From Curvularia sp. ZM96 (lineage: Eukaryota > Ascomycota > Dothideomycetes > Pleosporales > Pleosporaceae), in contig JAJGBQ010000001.1 in NCBI GenBank assembly GCA_022457065.1, positions 5,704,001 to 5,768,000 on the forward strand: DNA of 64,000 bases, given 5' to 3'. The position numbers were made by a program, and so were the translations under genes. The notes beneath the pieces were generated by a model. That model was not told the DNA's origin. It ran no database searches and was given only the letters and a program-made list of their open reading frames with translations. This document shows positions 46,455-58,602 of the stretch, piece after piece (positions within the stretch are counted from its first letter, which is position 1; every line of letters begins with the position of its first letter).

Positions 46455-47493
46455 GTTTGCAATCTGGTTTGTCTTCGTAGAAGGGCTGTGGTTTTGTATG
46501 GAATGGACTATCGAAGTCGTGATAGTTGCAGTGTCGTACCAGAATTTGGTATTTCGGAAGCACGATTGAACACGGCTCGCGTGTGATCGGACAGACTTTT
46601 GACAAGAGAATGTAGAGATCGCTTTGAATGAGATGGAAACTCGACGCCGAAGCAATGCTGATACGTGACGCGAAAAGAGAATGCGAGTCTTTGAAGAAAA
46701 TGATTTGTTGAGTTGTTCGCGGAACACACTCAGAAGGATAAGGAAAAAAAAAACCTAAAGAAAATGACTGAAGGAAAGAAAAATCTCGAGGCTGTTGGAT
46801 ACCTCCATTATTGAGCGCAGAGCCTCATTCATATGCATCGAACGGTTTCTAAGAATATCTGAGTGGAGAGACGGGTGGATGGGCGGGTAGCTGGGCCAGC
46901 GCGAGACCTAGCGTTACGCGCCGACCGCTCGGCTGTGGAACATTGTTGGTTGGCCAGCAGTGTTCGATGGAATTAGGCGCCAGAGACCCACCCACGCCCG
47001 AAACAACCTGCTCTGTTGTGTTTGAAACATTCTTGTACTACTTCTGTCGGTCTCAAGCTTTTTTCAGTCCAATGAGCTATGCGAATGGCACAGCAGCGGC
47101 ATGTCACGTGTCAGGCAAGCCACTGCAGCCAAGGTCCATGCGCTTGCTCCAAGAGACAACTGGCGGTTTTAGAGGTCAACAAACGTCTTGCAAGGCTGTC
47201 GGACGAGAACAGCGTCTTGTGTCCCAGCCGGGTTCGGCAACATCGAGCAATGAGAAATCCTTGGTGTGGGCCCGAATGAATGGCGCCACGGTTTATTGAC
47301 AAGTTGTGGATACCTCTACTGAAATATGGGTGCCATACGATTCATTCATCGGGACATGTCATGACTGCCTAGGTCGAATCGTTCCTCTTGCAACATCCAC
47401 CATCCGCCCGTTCTGCGATTTTTGTATGCTGGAGGACAAAGCATGAAACTGGACTTAGAAAGGAACTGGAGACTTGATGTGACGTGTTGAATC
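46455..47493. other. Intergenic region
   Basis: Lies upstream of the Cys-rich gene and downstream of the MFS gene, both on the minus strand. A 118-codon plus-strand frame at 46943-47299 has no features and overlaps frames on the other strand. No gene was seen. Confidence 0.45.
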
Positions 47494-49016
47494 TCAATCG
47501 TCTTCGTTTTCATCCTCATGTGCCGCGGCCCAGGGACTTCTCTTCCGTAGCGATGCTCCTCGTACCTCAAGTATGAAAGGTATAGGCGCTAAGAGAATAG
47601 CGATAGCCATCAATACCAAGCTTGCGTTCCTAGTGCCGATATTGAGAAAAAGATGCCTGCCAACAAGCGGAAAGGCAGCCCCGGCTAGATTTCGGATGAG
47701 TCCAATACCCGCAAGTGCTGATGCCGAGTAGGTTTTGTAAGCGTCTTCAGTATATGTGAGGGTCATGAGTACTATGCGGCTGTGTTAGATGAAGCATTTC
47801 AGTGCCAAGAAGAAAACTTACTCAGAGTATAAAATGACCACCCCCAAAAGGCGCTGGCAAGCACTGCAAAAAGCGGATGTATCTCCGGTGTAGCCGTGAG
47901 TGCAAAAACCAGAAGTGACACGGGAAGCACTAAAGCAGCTGATTTCGCATAATGTACCCGTGCTTCTGGGACGTCGTGACCGCCAGCTTGAGCGATGCTT
48001 CGCTGGTAGTATCTTTCTTGGAAAATGTTCGTGATGAGACCAAGCGTGATTCCAATAACTATCCCGAGGAAAGAGATGCCAACACCAATAGTATCGAATC
48101 CGTAGCCATTCGGTCCAAAGATCATGTGGAATGCACCATTGAACAAGAAAGAGAGCCCATATAGAAAGCCATTGTAAAGAGCACCAAACTGGACAATAGC
48201 TTCAGTGCCGAGAAACCTGAAAGGCCTAGCAAGTGCAGTGCCAAATAATTGCTTCGGTCCTCGTTGCTTCAGCTCATCCGGAATTTCCAGGCTGTCGTCT
48301 CCCGTTGCGTGGCGCAGTGCTTTTGCCTTCCTCAACAATACCACGCTATGTCGCGTCTCTCCCAAAAGGCAAAGAGCTGTAACCATAATAACCCAGAATG
48401 CGAAACAGATCACTAGCATGATCCGGAACACGCTGTGCCATGATCTGCCCTTTGCAATAAAGGAGAAGAGCACAAACCCAGTCGGCGAACCTCCTGTGGC
48501 TGCCCAGAGGAACCAGGACATTGCTGGTCCTGTATCATTGTGGTGGAAAAGGTCTGCTATGGTTCCTCCGAAGTTCGATATTGTAGTCGAAGAGAAATAA
48601 CCAGAAAAGAACCTGAGGACAATGAACAATCCCAAGCTCTCAACATATGTCGTTCCCAGAAGGAGGAGCAGGAATATCCCATATGAAACAATGTAAACAG
48701 GTCTGCGTCCATAGTACTCTGAAAGCGGTGCTAGAGTCATGGGTCCAAAAGCCAGCCCAAGCACATACATACTCAGTCCCAACAATGCGACACTTGGCGA
48801 AACACCCATGTCTTTCGCAAAGTCACTGGCGACAGGACTGAACCCACTTGCTCCCCAAGAAACGCTAAGATCTATAGGTACTATTGCGGCGACCATAAGC
48901 CATTTTCGTGCTGTTGGCCAGTTGCGTGGGTCTTCCGGGTCATTGGGCTCGAACGTTATAACTTTGGATGGCGCTCTGGGGAGCAGCGGCGCATTTTCAG
49001 TTTGCACGGAGCTCAT
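47494..49016 (-). CDS. MFS transporter (DHA1-type)
   Basis: A 490-residue protein in two exons on the minus strand (47822-49016, 47494-47771), with a 50-base intron (GTAAGT to TAG) joining YTL to ILMTLTYTEDAYK. I chose MSSVQTENAPLL at 49,016 as the start; a longer frame upstream is basic and unlike the family. It has about twelve membrane spans in two halves and the major-facilitator loop motif PLSEYYGRRPVY after span 2. The cytosolic start DPEDPRNWPTARKW is typical of fungal drug:H+ antiporter-1 members, while YTEDAYKTYSASAL near the end is usual in the same group. It exports or moves small molecules across the plasma membrane by proton exchange; the substrate is unknown. The neighbouring rhamnogalacturonan lyase is divergent to it. 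Confidence 0.9.
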
Positions 49017-50046
49017 GTTTGCAGGGATGAGGCGGGGAGAGGGTCTTCTTCGCGCCTTGTCGTTGATGCGCTTGGAATCTACTGTATGGCTGATGCGTGG
49101 AAGATAGAGTGGTCTAGTGCAGCTCCTTGAAGGATGACGTAGACGTGACTTCATTGGACAATATCAACCTGTGCTTAGACCCCTCAGATGTCCACCACTC
49201 AACACTCGCCTGTCTTTGTTCGTCAAATTCAATACTGAAGTAACATCACCCGGAGAAAGATATTCATATTCTTGTATACCGTCTACCGGCAACTCAGATT
49301 ACCAATTTTCGGTGTTGTCACGCCACCCTTATACAGCGCAATCCTTTCACTTCCCAGGTCAACAGAGGTTTAATGTTCGTATTATATATAAATTGGAATA
49401 TCGTAAATCGCTTGAAAGCATCCGTATGCTGTTTTTGATTAGACTACAGATGATCCTCACATGCTATGGTATCACGCACCCGTGTCACACGTTTTATCCC
49501 CTCGGCGCGTCTTCATGCAGTAGCTCGATCCTGGTTGCTGCATGTATTATACAACGCGGTGCAGCCATCTCATCACTAGAGGATCATGTACTATCCAGCA
49601 TGTACGCTGTTTTGGTGTCTAGTTCCTCTCGAACTCTCCAAACAAAGTCCTATCGAAGAGAGTTGAAGTTCTAGATGTGTAATTTTAGCGTGCACTCTAT
49701 GCCGCCGCGAAGATAGAGGCTCTGGCTCCAGCAAAGCTAACCGGAACATTCCAAAATACCACAGAAAGATGGCGTACACTAACAGTCACTTGAGACGCTA
49801 GGCACAAAGCTGCTACTCATTCTATACAAGGAGCAAGCGAACTTCAATGGTGGCCGGCTTCGGTATACATCCCTCCGAAGACCCGACTAGCGTATTTACC
49901 CCATATCTCCGACTATTCCCCTACCCCGGATTCGACTAGTCCATCCGGTGGTCATTTAATTAATTTTCCCGGATGTTTGGATTATAAACACGTAGATGAA
50001 GGTATCTTTCCAGCCAAGCCGTGTCTTGCAGTATTAAGCTTTCATC
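49017..50046. other. Divergent promoter region of MFS and lyase genes
   Basis: A 1-kb spacer between two divergent genes, AT-rich near the lyase. No gene was seen; a 167-codon frame at 49171-49674 plus has no recognisable features. Confidence 0.45.
49983..49988 (+). promoter_or_regulatory. TATA box of the lyase gene
   Basis: TATAAA lies about 60 bases before the ATG at 50,047, implying a short leader, as is common for inducible secreted enzymes. Confidence 0.4.
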
Positions 50047-52158
50047 ATGCGCATCATCTCAGCTACCGTGACGCTTACTTTATGTATTAAGACATGGGCC
50101 CTTCTGAATGCCAGTCAGAACAACCGGAGTCTCACCATTGCCAATGACCGCTTGGTTGCATCGGTGAGCAAAACGAAAGGGTACATTAATTTTCTGACAC
50201 TCGACGGCCAAAACCTTCTTGGAGCGGAAGGTGATAATACTGGTGTTGGACCATATCTTGATTGCTATTGGTTAGTGAGATAATGCTCAAGAGACATATT
50301 ACCATTAGCTGATTTCCTTCTCAACGCATAGCACTCCGAGTGGCTTCTGGACTCCTGGTCGCGGCAAAAATGTGCAATACCAACTGTTCAATGGCACCGA
50401 CTCAACAGGCACTCCCTATGGCGGTATCAGCATGGGAGAGACCTACGCCCCCACAGGTCAACGGCTTGAGCAGTACTGGTTCCTGAGAGAAGGAGAGACT
50501 GGGCTACACACGTTCAGCCGAGTGGTGTACAATAACAAGACCACGCCGTTTTTGCGGAATCTCCAGGAGTTCCGTACTCTGTTCAGACCTAATCATGACC
50601 CTCCACTCTTCACACACTTCATCACAAACGACAAGTTTTCTGCACCTCGTCCAGACCTTGACGGACAGATCACGGTTCAAGACGCAACTTGGCAGCTTGC
50701 CAATGATGAAGACCCTTACGTGAAAGGCGTAGGAGACTATTTTACCAAGTACACCTTCCAGGATACCTGGCGCGACCATCTCGCGCATGGCATGTACGCA
50801 GACGGGACAGGTAGCGCAAACGGTTCTACATATGGCGCTTGGCTTGTACACAACAATGTTGAGACCTATTTTGGTGGTCCAGTGCATTCGGACCTAGTCG
50901 TTGACGGTATTGTATACAACTACATGGTCTCCAACCATCACGGCGACCAGACACCAAACATCACCGACGGCTTCGATCGCACCTTCGGGCCGCAATACTT
51001 CCATTTCAACGCCGGTGGTTCTCTCGAAGAACTACGCAAAGACGCAGAGCAATATGGTCAGCGTCCAGAATGGAACGCGGAATTCTACGACTCAATTTCC
51101 AAGCACGTCCCCAACCTCGTCCCCACCTCTAGCCGCGGGACTTTCAAGGCAAAAGTTGCTCTGCCCAAGGGAGCCAAAAACCCCATTGCTATCCTGACTG
51201 AAAACGGCCGCAACTTCCAAGACAACGTCTTCGACACAAAAGCATATCAGTACTGGAAAAACGTCTCTCCCAACGGCGACGTCACTATCCCACGTGTCAA
51301 AGCAGGAAAATACCGCCTTACCATCTACGCCGACGGCATCTTTGGCGACTACATCCAAGACGACGTTTCGGTAACAGCCTCTAAAACAACGCCCCTCAAC
51401 GTCAAATGGGTTCCCGAGTCCGTAGGCAAAGAGCTCTTCCGCATCGGCGTGCCCGATAAATCCTCTGGCGAATTCCGCCACGGCTTTGCCCCTTCACCCA
51501 CACACCCCTTGCTCACAGAAGAATACCGTCTCTACTGGGCCGCATACGACTTCATTACCGAGTTCCCCAACGGCGTCTCCTTCAAAGTCGGTCGTGACAA
51601 TGCCGCCTCAGCTCTCAACTACGTGCACTGGGCGGTCTTCGGCGGGAAAGCGAATTCTAAGCGACCGGTTCCTGTCCCCGATCACCAGTACAATTGGACG
51701 ATACTGTTCGATGCAAAGCGCGAAGAGCTGCATGGAAAGAAGAAAGCGACGTTTACGGTGCAGCTGGCGGGTGCGAAGACGGCAGCGGGAAATACCGATG
51801 TGTACAATGCGAGTGAGCCTTATTCGAATCTGCCGTATACTGTCAACGTGAATGGGAAGGATCTGGAGCCGTGGGTGATTCCGTAAGTGGTGTTGTTTTC
51901 ATTCTGATTTCATCCTTCTCTGCTGCTACGGTTTCTAATGTCTTCACTAGCTACTACCAATCGTCCTCCTGTGCTGTCCGTTCAGCAGTCATATGCTATT
52001 CTCTTGCGCACAAATTCGAGTTCTCGGCTTCAATGCTGAAGCAGGGTGAAAACAAGTTTGTGCTGAGTTTACCGTACAACGGCACAAACTATGAGAGTGC
52101 GCTCTTACCCGAGTCGGTGTATGTGCAGTATGATGCGTTGAGATTGGAGGTGGCGTAG
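50047..52158 (+). CDS. Rhamnogalacturonan lyase (PL4 family), secreted
   Basis: A 660-residue enzyme in three exons (50047-50270, 50332-51882, 51951-52158), with introns of 61 and 68 bases. Junctions give CYW-CTPSGFW and WVIP-YYQ in phase. A hydrophobic N-terminus (MRIISATVTLTLCIKTWALL) fits a signal peptide. The N-terminal beta-sandwich catalytic domain (YLDCYWCTPSGFWTPG, GMYADGTGSANGSTYG, HHGDQTPNITDGFDRTFGPQYFHFN), the fibronectin-like middle (VPRVKAGKYRLTIYADGIFGDY) and the C-terminal carbohydrate-binding-like domain ending VYVQYDALRLEV are all present. It cleaves the rhamnose-galacturonate backbone of pectin by beta-elimination. This suggests a plant-associated or plant-litter lifestyle. 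Confidence 0.92.
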
Positions 52159-52316
52159 TTAGAATCCACAAGAGAGTAGTGAGTTGTAACATAAGAACAT
52201 GCGTCTGTGAGGCCAACGGACGAGAATATCGAGATGGTTCAAAAGATCTAGTTGGTATTCGAAATGACTCCATGATATGCAACCGCTAAAAATATACCAT
52301 CAAACCCTCTTCTAGG

Positions 52317-53564
52317 TTAAGCCACCTCTTCAACCATCTTGCCGCTAAAGGGCTTCTGTGTCCCCTTTTGCGTATCGCCAGAAAAGAGACTGCCAACGGG
52401 GGCCTGTAGCCATTCTTCTGGAACGGCAAGTTGAGTGCCGTTTGCATTTTGTATGTAGCGTACGAAAAGTGGGTTCGCACGCTCCGGCTCTGGTTCCTCT
52501 GGGGCATCTTCTGGCGCCTCTTGTAGGGCCTTGCGACCGCGTTTCGGGGGTTGTTTCTTGAGAAGGCGGTTGATGGTATCAAGCTAGAGATATAGTCAGT
52601 AAATGCGTGTAGAAAAATATGGTGTGTAGATTGGACAAACCTTCTCTTCCTCGTTCCTCTTTTCGCTCAGATTCTTTCTCCGTCTGGCCATCTCAGCTCT
52701 GCGCATAGCATGCTCTTCGGCCGTAAGATGCTTCTTCTTCTGTGCTTCGTTGGACAGCGCCAGAAGACCTCCGTCAGTATCATCGTTGACTAGGGCGCGT
52801 TGTCGTTTTGTCATCTTGGTCACATCCGGCGTCTGGTCGCGACTGAGTTCCTCGTCGCTGTCCATATCTTCATCCATGTCTCCGCTAGGTGTTACGCCCA
52901 TCTCATCATCCTCTTCACCCTCAGCGTCTTCGTCCTCGCCCTCGGCATCCTCGTCTTCTAGGTCGGAATCCGGGTCGCTAAGCTCCTCGTCATCGTCATC
53001 GTCCATGGCCATCTCCTTGGCCTCGACCTTGTCTTGGGCCTTGACACTGCTAGTTCCTGGAGCTGGCTTGACGGGAATGCTTCGATTGCTGTTCACAACA
53101 ATGCGCGGAGCTGGCGTATCCTCCATGTCGTCATCCTCATCTCCCTCGGCATCCATGTCTTCGTCATCGTCGCCTTGGGCGTCTTCGTTGTCCTCCGAGT
53201 CGTCGTCCACATCCATGGCATCTGCCTCTTCAACATCTTCGTCCTCGTCGTCCTCATCCTCGTCGCTGTCGATCTCCTTGACCACGCGCGTATTTCGTGA
53301 CGCGCGCTTCCCCGCGACTATGTTCTGCCGGCTGACGCTCGCTTTGGGCGCAGCTCCGCCCGTGGCTTGTCTCAGCTTGTTGGGGGATGACTTGACTGTG
53401 AGGTGTATCGACTGGCGCGTCTCTTCGGGCGAGGAGCGCTGTATGGTAGCAGCAGCGGGCGACTGGTTTGCGATGCTGCGTCGTGGACGGGTCGAAGAGG
53501 CTGTAGGAGTAGCACTGTGAGCTGTCAGAGGAGCCGCAGCTGCGCGAGACCGTAGTCGAGGCAT
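52317..53564 (-). CDS. INO80 complex subunit Ies2-like (PAPA-1-like domain)
   Basis: A 396-residue nuclear protein in two exons on the minus strand (52641-53564, 52317-52583), with a 57-base intron joining EEEK to LDTINRLLKKQ. Residues 1-95 are basic and disordered. Residues about 95-250 are extremely acidic, with long Asp/Glu runs. A PAPA-1-like helix follows (HLTAEEHAMRRAEMARRRKN, LSEKRNEEEKLDTINRLLKKQ), and the C-terminus carries FVRYIQNANGTQLAVPEEW. This layout matches yeast Ies2 and human INO80B, which activate the INO80 nucleosome remodeller; the assignment rests on the helix and the layout. It converges with the rhamnogalacturonan lyase gene, 158 bases apart. Confidence 0.85.
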
Positions 53565-54265
53565 GAGGAGGGCGAGGATGGAGCAAGGCTGGCAATCAGA
53601 GGAGTGTAGTAGAGTTCAATAGGCAAATGAGAAGGAATGCAACGACGTAAGATGGCACCCCCGTCCGTACGGTGGCCCAGCGCAGGGGTGGGTGTGTATG
53701 GGCAGGCCGGTGGGACAAAGAGGGTGGAGAGAGGCAAAAAGAGAGTGCCCTGTGTGGCCGTGACTGCTCTCTACGGCTGCTGTCCTCCCCGCGCTGCCCT
53801 TGGCAATGGGTGCAAGCTATGCGTCGCGCCGTCAGCCACATACCTGCTGTTTCCTCGACCATCCCATCCATCTCCTTCGGATTCGTCATACTCGGTGCTT
53901 ATGCGTCGCGTCCGTTTAGCCGCGCGTTCTGCCATTGCGACAGTCGAATAGACGGTGAAATTATGTCTCGCAAGTGTCCCAATTGGCCGTTGCGACCCGT
54001 TAACGCGTGATGTTACTTTGCTCAGTCTCAACTATGAGATGGAGATTCGCCGGGATCTTCCCCAGGACCGGATGGCGCTAGCCGGGTGTAGCTAGCCCGT
54101 CACCTCGACCCGTTATCAGCCTTTGTGCTAGACTTGGTTCAGGTGATGCCACATCAATCACATCCACTTGAGCATTGGATTCACTCTTACTAGCATACGG
54201 ACCCGTTCCCGAGTCGCAATTTAATTTATTATGGTCGGAAAATATATCATCTCTCGCCTACACCA
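53565..54265. other. Intergenic region upstream of the Ies2-like gene
   Basis: Short frames on both strands. One on the minus strand contains a protein-like stretch (MAERAAKRTRRISTEYDE, near 53,936) followed by a GTATGT donor, but I could not splice it into the Ies2-like frame in phase. No gene is called. Confidence 0.4.
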
Positions 54266-55196
54266 CTAAGCAACGACCGCCCGGACAGTCTCCTCCATAT
54301 CTTCCTTCGGGATGCCGAGCTTATCGTTCCAAAGACCATTAGGCGACAAGTCGCCCAGCTGCTCCTTTGTGAACGTAACGCCCTGAATCAGGGCTAGGAT
54401 GCCCGAATAATCTCCCTTTTGAAGCGCCGCACGCCCTTGCTCGATGTGATCCTTGACACTGACATTCTTAACAGTCCACTTTGCACCAGTCACCTTCTCC
54501 ACCACAGCCAACACCTCCTTTTGATTCGTCTGGAATCCACTAATATAGACATACTGGTTCTTCGTCTCCTCCGCATGCTCGAGAGCCTTGACTGTTGCAA
54601 CACCAATCTGGTGGAGGTTGGTTGTGGAGAATGTGGCCTCGCCATCATCATAGAGGATAGCGGTCTTGGACGAGATGTCGAAACCGGTGAAGCCGACCTT
54701 CAGGCCCCAGTCGAAGAAAGGACCAGTGATGATAGATGTCCAGCTAATCTCCTTCTCCTTGCTCTTGAGATAGTTGACAGTGGCATACTTGGCCTCGAAT
54801 ACGGGCACAATCTCGCGAGTGCGCTTGTCAGGGGTGTTGCTGCCGTACTCTGAGGGGACGAAACGCTTCACACCCGCCGCAATGGCGGCATCGATGAGCT
54901 TGCTTTGGTCGCCGAGCGCCATACCGCCGACAAGGGAAATGACGGCATCTTGTCCTTGGAAAGCCGCCTTAAGGCTCTCGTGCGAATCATAGTCTGCCCT
55001 GATCACATTGACATTGGCAGGGAACTTTGATTGCGAGCTTTGGCGCGAGAGGACACTGGTATTGAAGGAAGACTCCTTGAGAAAGGCGTCCAAAATAGAA
55101 GGACCCAGGTTGCCACCCGCCTAATGCTGTCAGCAGTTGTCAACTGAAACTATATGGGAAACGTACGCCGATGATGATTACGTTTTTGATAGACAT
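54266..55196 (-). CDS. NmrA-like / isoflavone-reductase-like NAD(P)-binding protein
   Basis: A 294-residue protein in two exons on the minus strand (55167-55196, 54266-55120). The 46-base intron (GTACGT to TAG) splits the dinucleotide-binding motif, and splicing gives NVIIIGAGGNLGPSIL. It has a Rossmann fold with an NmrA-type layout: VIRADYDSHESLKAAFQGQDAVISLVGG, then RFVPSEYGSNT. Members are either oxidoreductases acting on aromatic compounds or redox-sensing regulators. The SEYG and K-containing catalytic-like region is intact here, so reductase activity is possible, though its substrate is unknown. It is cytosolic, with no signal peptide, and of normal length. Confidence 0.9.
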
Positions 55197-56615
55197 TGTC
55201 AAGAGTTATGTAGCAGACAAGAGATTGGAGTATTAAGTTGCTTTGAAGTATAAGTGCGGAATAATAGCGTTGGGTAGAAGATGCTGGTTTGATGAGAAGC
55301 ACTTCACGCAAGGTTTCCCAGTCTTATATATCTACGTGAACATACATTCTAGTATGTCGAAAGAAGACGTGATTGTGTATCGCAATGGTGCGCATATCGG
55401 GCCCCACTTCCGCAAGCCTCCGCACCCTTTCGTAATCGCGCTTTACACCCGCACTCATTACCCAAAACTGTTGGCGCGGCGACATTCCGATTAACACTTC
55501 CCAAACCAGTGCCATTACGAAATGGTAACCAATGGGACATGGTCGCAGTTAGAGTGAAGGATCTGTCCAAACCATCTTGAATTTTCGGCGGACGAATGTG
55601 TACTCCGCAGTCAGCCTCAGATCCCCATGGCCGATGGTTTCGCCGCTTTGGCGCCGAAAGTTATTGAATTGCCGCGCCGTGGTTGTGGTGGTTTGGTAAT
55701 GATGTTTAGCTAAGGTGGGGCCGCTTAACAAATCATGCGGAATAAAATCCAGGGGAAACCCACCACGATTTGTATTCCTCCCAGTCACCTGATTCTGCAG
55801 CACTCGTCAGAAGGTGTTGGAGGAAACGTTCCGGCCAGACTAATGCATCTTGGCAGGTTGTCACAATGTGTTTAGAGTTTCTTCACATATTTAGACTGCT
55901 TACTTCATGATAGAAAAAATTTAATTTGCAAGGTCCCGGCTAGTCTCTAGTAATAGACTATATGAGACATCCAACACGAATGCTCAATACAGGCTAGACA
56001 GTGAAGAGACAGCTACCAAGAGCTGTTAGAGCAAATTCTAGACATGGTTCAAGTCAAAAAGGCACACGATGAGTTAGTTTCATTCTATCTCAGGCATCGC
56101 ATTGCGAAGGGAAACAAGACATGACAACGTAAAATTGACATTGCCTTCATGCCCACAGATTATTCGTCATACATGGACTTGTCGTAGAATTTCTGACTCT
56201 GTTACAATGTTATGCATATAGCTTTCGAGCGAAAAGCTTTGAAGGTGATATTCTTTGCAATTATGGGCACTGAATTAGCTTTGCCAAAGTAGCGGTCTCT
56301 TTCTGTGACTTGGTGTTTCGTGTTTTTAGTAACGTCACAATGACTCCGGATTTGAGCTATCTATTTCTGCTTTGTTAAACTTCACAATTGACTTGTGGTA
56401 CACTGGAACTACACAACATTGACCAACTCCGGCCACAATGTTCATTGCGACATTTCACAATGTTCACTCGCCCACATAAAAGAGTAGACAAATACCTGCC
56501 ATATACATACAACACTACTACCAAAACAACAAACACACAACTAACAATCTCCAATCCACTCAAAAAATATTCATTTTAGAAATATTCAAGCGCGGTAAGT
56601 CCCCCTACTCCCAAC
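55197..56615. other. Divergent, AT-rich intergenic region
   Basis: Lies between the NmrA-like and J-domain genes. No gene was seen. The last 150 bases are A/C-rich on the plus strand and form a probable leader. Confidence 0.45.
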
Positions 56616-57620
56616 ATGCCTATCAGCCGCCGCACTACGTTTGACGACTACATCGAGCCTCCTCGTCAAAGCAGTAGGACTAGTCGAGAGACTCGGACTT
56701 CATCCTCTCGAAGCGGTGGAATATTTGGCGAAGAAGTGCCCCGTAGGCGGCACGTCCCAAGTAGCCCATTGCCTCATGCATCTCCACTACATAGCACTTT
56801 CGGTACTACAATCCACATTTATGTAGACGATGACGTTGCACCTCGTCACTCTAGTCGTAGGTACACCACAGAAGAACGTGTCCCGTCCTCTTCCCATTCT
56901 AGGACTCACAGCCGCACTACTGAGAGCTTCACTGAGCGAGATGGTGGCCGGGTACGTAGGGAGTATCGTACAGAGGAGCGAGTCCCCAGCAGCCGCTCTT
57001 CGCGTCACCAGTCTAGCCGTGGAGATTCTTACGAATACACTCGCACCTACCGCTACGATGCGCCTGAGGACTATGATTACGCTGAGCCAGACACCCACCA
57101 CTATGCTGAGCCTGAGCTTGAGCCTCGCCCGCGACGAGCAACCTACGGAGCTACTAGCGGCTATTCGCGCCAGACGTACTATACTGAAGAGCGCCAGCCT
57201 GGTGCTTATTGCTATGACTGTTCACCAGAGTATACCTCCTCTCGTCCCCGCTATTCATACGCCTCTTCTTCTTCTTCTTCTACTCCTCGTACCCCCCGCT
57301 CACCCCCTTCATACTCTTCTTCCCATTCCTCCCGTTCTTCTAAGACCTCCGGTTCGTCTCAGCGTTTCGAGCCTATCAGTGTCAAACCCCGCACTGATCT
57401 CTACGTCGTGCTCAACCTCTCGCGTGACGCTACTAGCGCTGAGATCAAGAAGGCGTATCGTACCTTGAGCCTGCGTTGGCATCCTGATCGCTGTAGCGAT
57501 GAGGATAGGGAAATGGCTACGGAGAAGATGGCCGAGATTAATCAGGCTAATGATGTTTTGGGCAACAGCGAGAAGCGAGCTTACTATGATCGCTATGGAC
57601 TGTTGCCCGCTGGGATGTAG
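56616..57620 (+). CDS. Protein with C-terminal J domain and long disordered N-terminus
   Basis: A 334-residue single-exon protein. Residues 1-260 are low-complexity Ser/Arg/Tyr-rich, with repeated TEERVPSS motifs and a Ser run. The J domain is at the extreme C-terminus, about 268-330: DLYVVLNLSRDATSAEIKKAYRTLSLRWHPDRC, with the HPD triad intact, then AEINQANDVLGNSEKRAYYDRYG. J-domain proteins stimulate Hsp70 ATPase. Most J proteins carry the domain at the N-terminus, so this inverted order is unusual; it has no Gly/Phe region or zinc fingers and no signal peptide or membrane span. The client and compartment are unknown. Confidence 0.85.
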   Translation: MPISRRTTFDDYIEPPRQSSRTSRETRTSSSRSGGIFGEEVPRRRHVPSSPLPHASPLHSTFGTTIHIYVDDDVAPRHSSRRYTTEERVPSSSHSRTHSRTTESFTERDGGRVRREYRTEERVPSSRSSRHQSSRGDSYEYTRTYRYDAPEDYDYAEPDTHHYAEPELEPRPRRATYGATSGYSRQTYYTEERQPGAYCYDCSPEYTSSRPRYSYASSSSSSTPRTPRSPPSYSSSHSSRSSKTSGSSQRFEPISVKPRTDLYVVLNLSRDATSAEIKKAYRTLSLRWHPDRCSDEDREMATEKMAEINQANDVLGNSEKRAYYDRYGLLPAGM

Positions 57621-58002
57621 ACGTGGCGGTTGAGAGTTTCTTTGATTTTCTTTATTACTTGGATGGGATTGTGAGGGGGTTTCATTTGTTACTTTGATAT
57701 GATAGTCTACATAAAAGAAAAATATAACGTGGTACACAACAAAGCTCTTCTGATGTCGAGATCTAGATCTAAACCATACAGTGAAGCCTAGCGTCAAACA
57801 AAATGTTGACATTAATGTGCCCCCCTTATCAGAACGCGTGAAAAAACTCCCAGAAATAAATAAGTATGCCCAAACAGATCACCGATATCTTGTCCTATTG
57901 TCTAGTCAGATCAATCATCGCAAGAAAATAGAGTGATAGCGGCCATGCTCACCCTGAACGGGAAGCTACACAGCCATACATGCTGCGATTTGGGGATAGC
58001 AG
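57621..58002. other. Spacer between convergent genes
   Basis: A short AT-rich stretch holding the 3' ends of two converging genes. Nothing else was seen. Confidence 0.5.
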
Positions 58003-58602
58003 TTATTGCGGATAAGAATACTGTGAGTTGTAGGATTGTGGCGGATAGGTTGGCTGCTGTGAATAGGCTGTTTGCTGCGAGTACGATGATTGCTGTGGAT
58101 ACGATGCTGGCTGCGAATATGTTGGCTGTGCATAGGCTGGCTGTGAATAGGCTGGCTGCTGTGAGTAGGATGGTTGCCCTGAGTACGGTGCTTGTTGTTG
58201 CGGTTGGACCGACGACTGTGTGTATCCTGGAGTCTGCACATCACTGGACGCCAGCGGCGCTGCTTGAGTCCCACCCTGCTCAATTACATACTGGGCCAGA
58301 TCATGCCTAAAATTACTCAGGCGGACTGCAGCCGGCCTATCAGATTCAGTTGTGAGCTGGTTGATTAAAGGATTCAGTATGGCGTTGCGACTGTCTTCTG
58401 GGAGTTGTGCCAATTCCTGTATAGTGGAATCTTTCACTTCCTGTGTTGCTGTCCCATCCGCAATTTGCCTCATATTGGACGCGATTATGTGCCGCTTATT
58501 GTGAAACCGTTGATACAGTCAGTACGAACCGGGTACAGAAGCTGCAAGAGCTGCAATGGCGACGCCAACGATTCCAATAATGGCTTCTTCTGAGAGATGC
58601 AT
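58003..58602 (-). CDS. Tyr/Gln/Pro-rich protein with N-terminal membrane span
   Basis: A 180-residue protein in two exons on the minus strand (58526-58602, 58003-58468). The 57-base intron opens GTACTG and ends GAG, and the phase agrees. The start MHLSEEAIIGIVGVAIAALAA is a probable membrane span or signal anchor. A soluble stretch (IADGTATQEVKDSTIQELAQLPED) follows, then a low-complexity tail of degenerate YSQQPAYSQP-like repeats with Tyr, Gln, Pro and Ser. Such tails are prone to phase separation or cell-wall association; neither is shown here. The first exon is plausible but rests on my splice choice. No function is assigned. Confidence 0.65.

Noticed and set aside
52286..52582. 98-codon ORF under the Ies2-like second exon
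   Set aside because: It is a shadow in another frame; the spliced Ies2-like frame continues the PAPA-1-like helix and ends at 52,317.
52750..53520. 256-codon plus-strand Ser-rich ORF
   Set aside because: It is the antisense image of the acidic tract of the Ies2-like gene.
55549..55803. 84-codon minus-strand ORF upstream of the NmrA-like gene
   Set aside because: No domain, poor composition, and located in the divergent AT-rich spacer.
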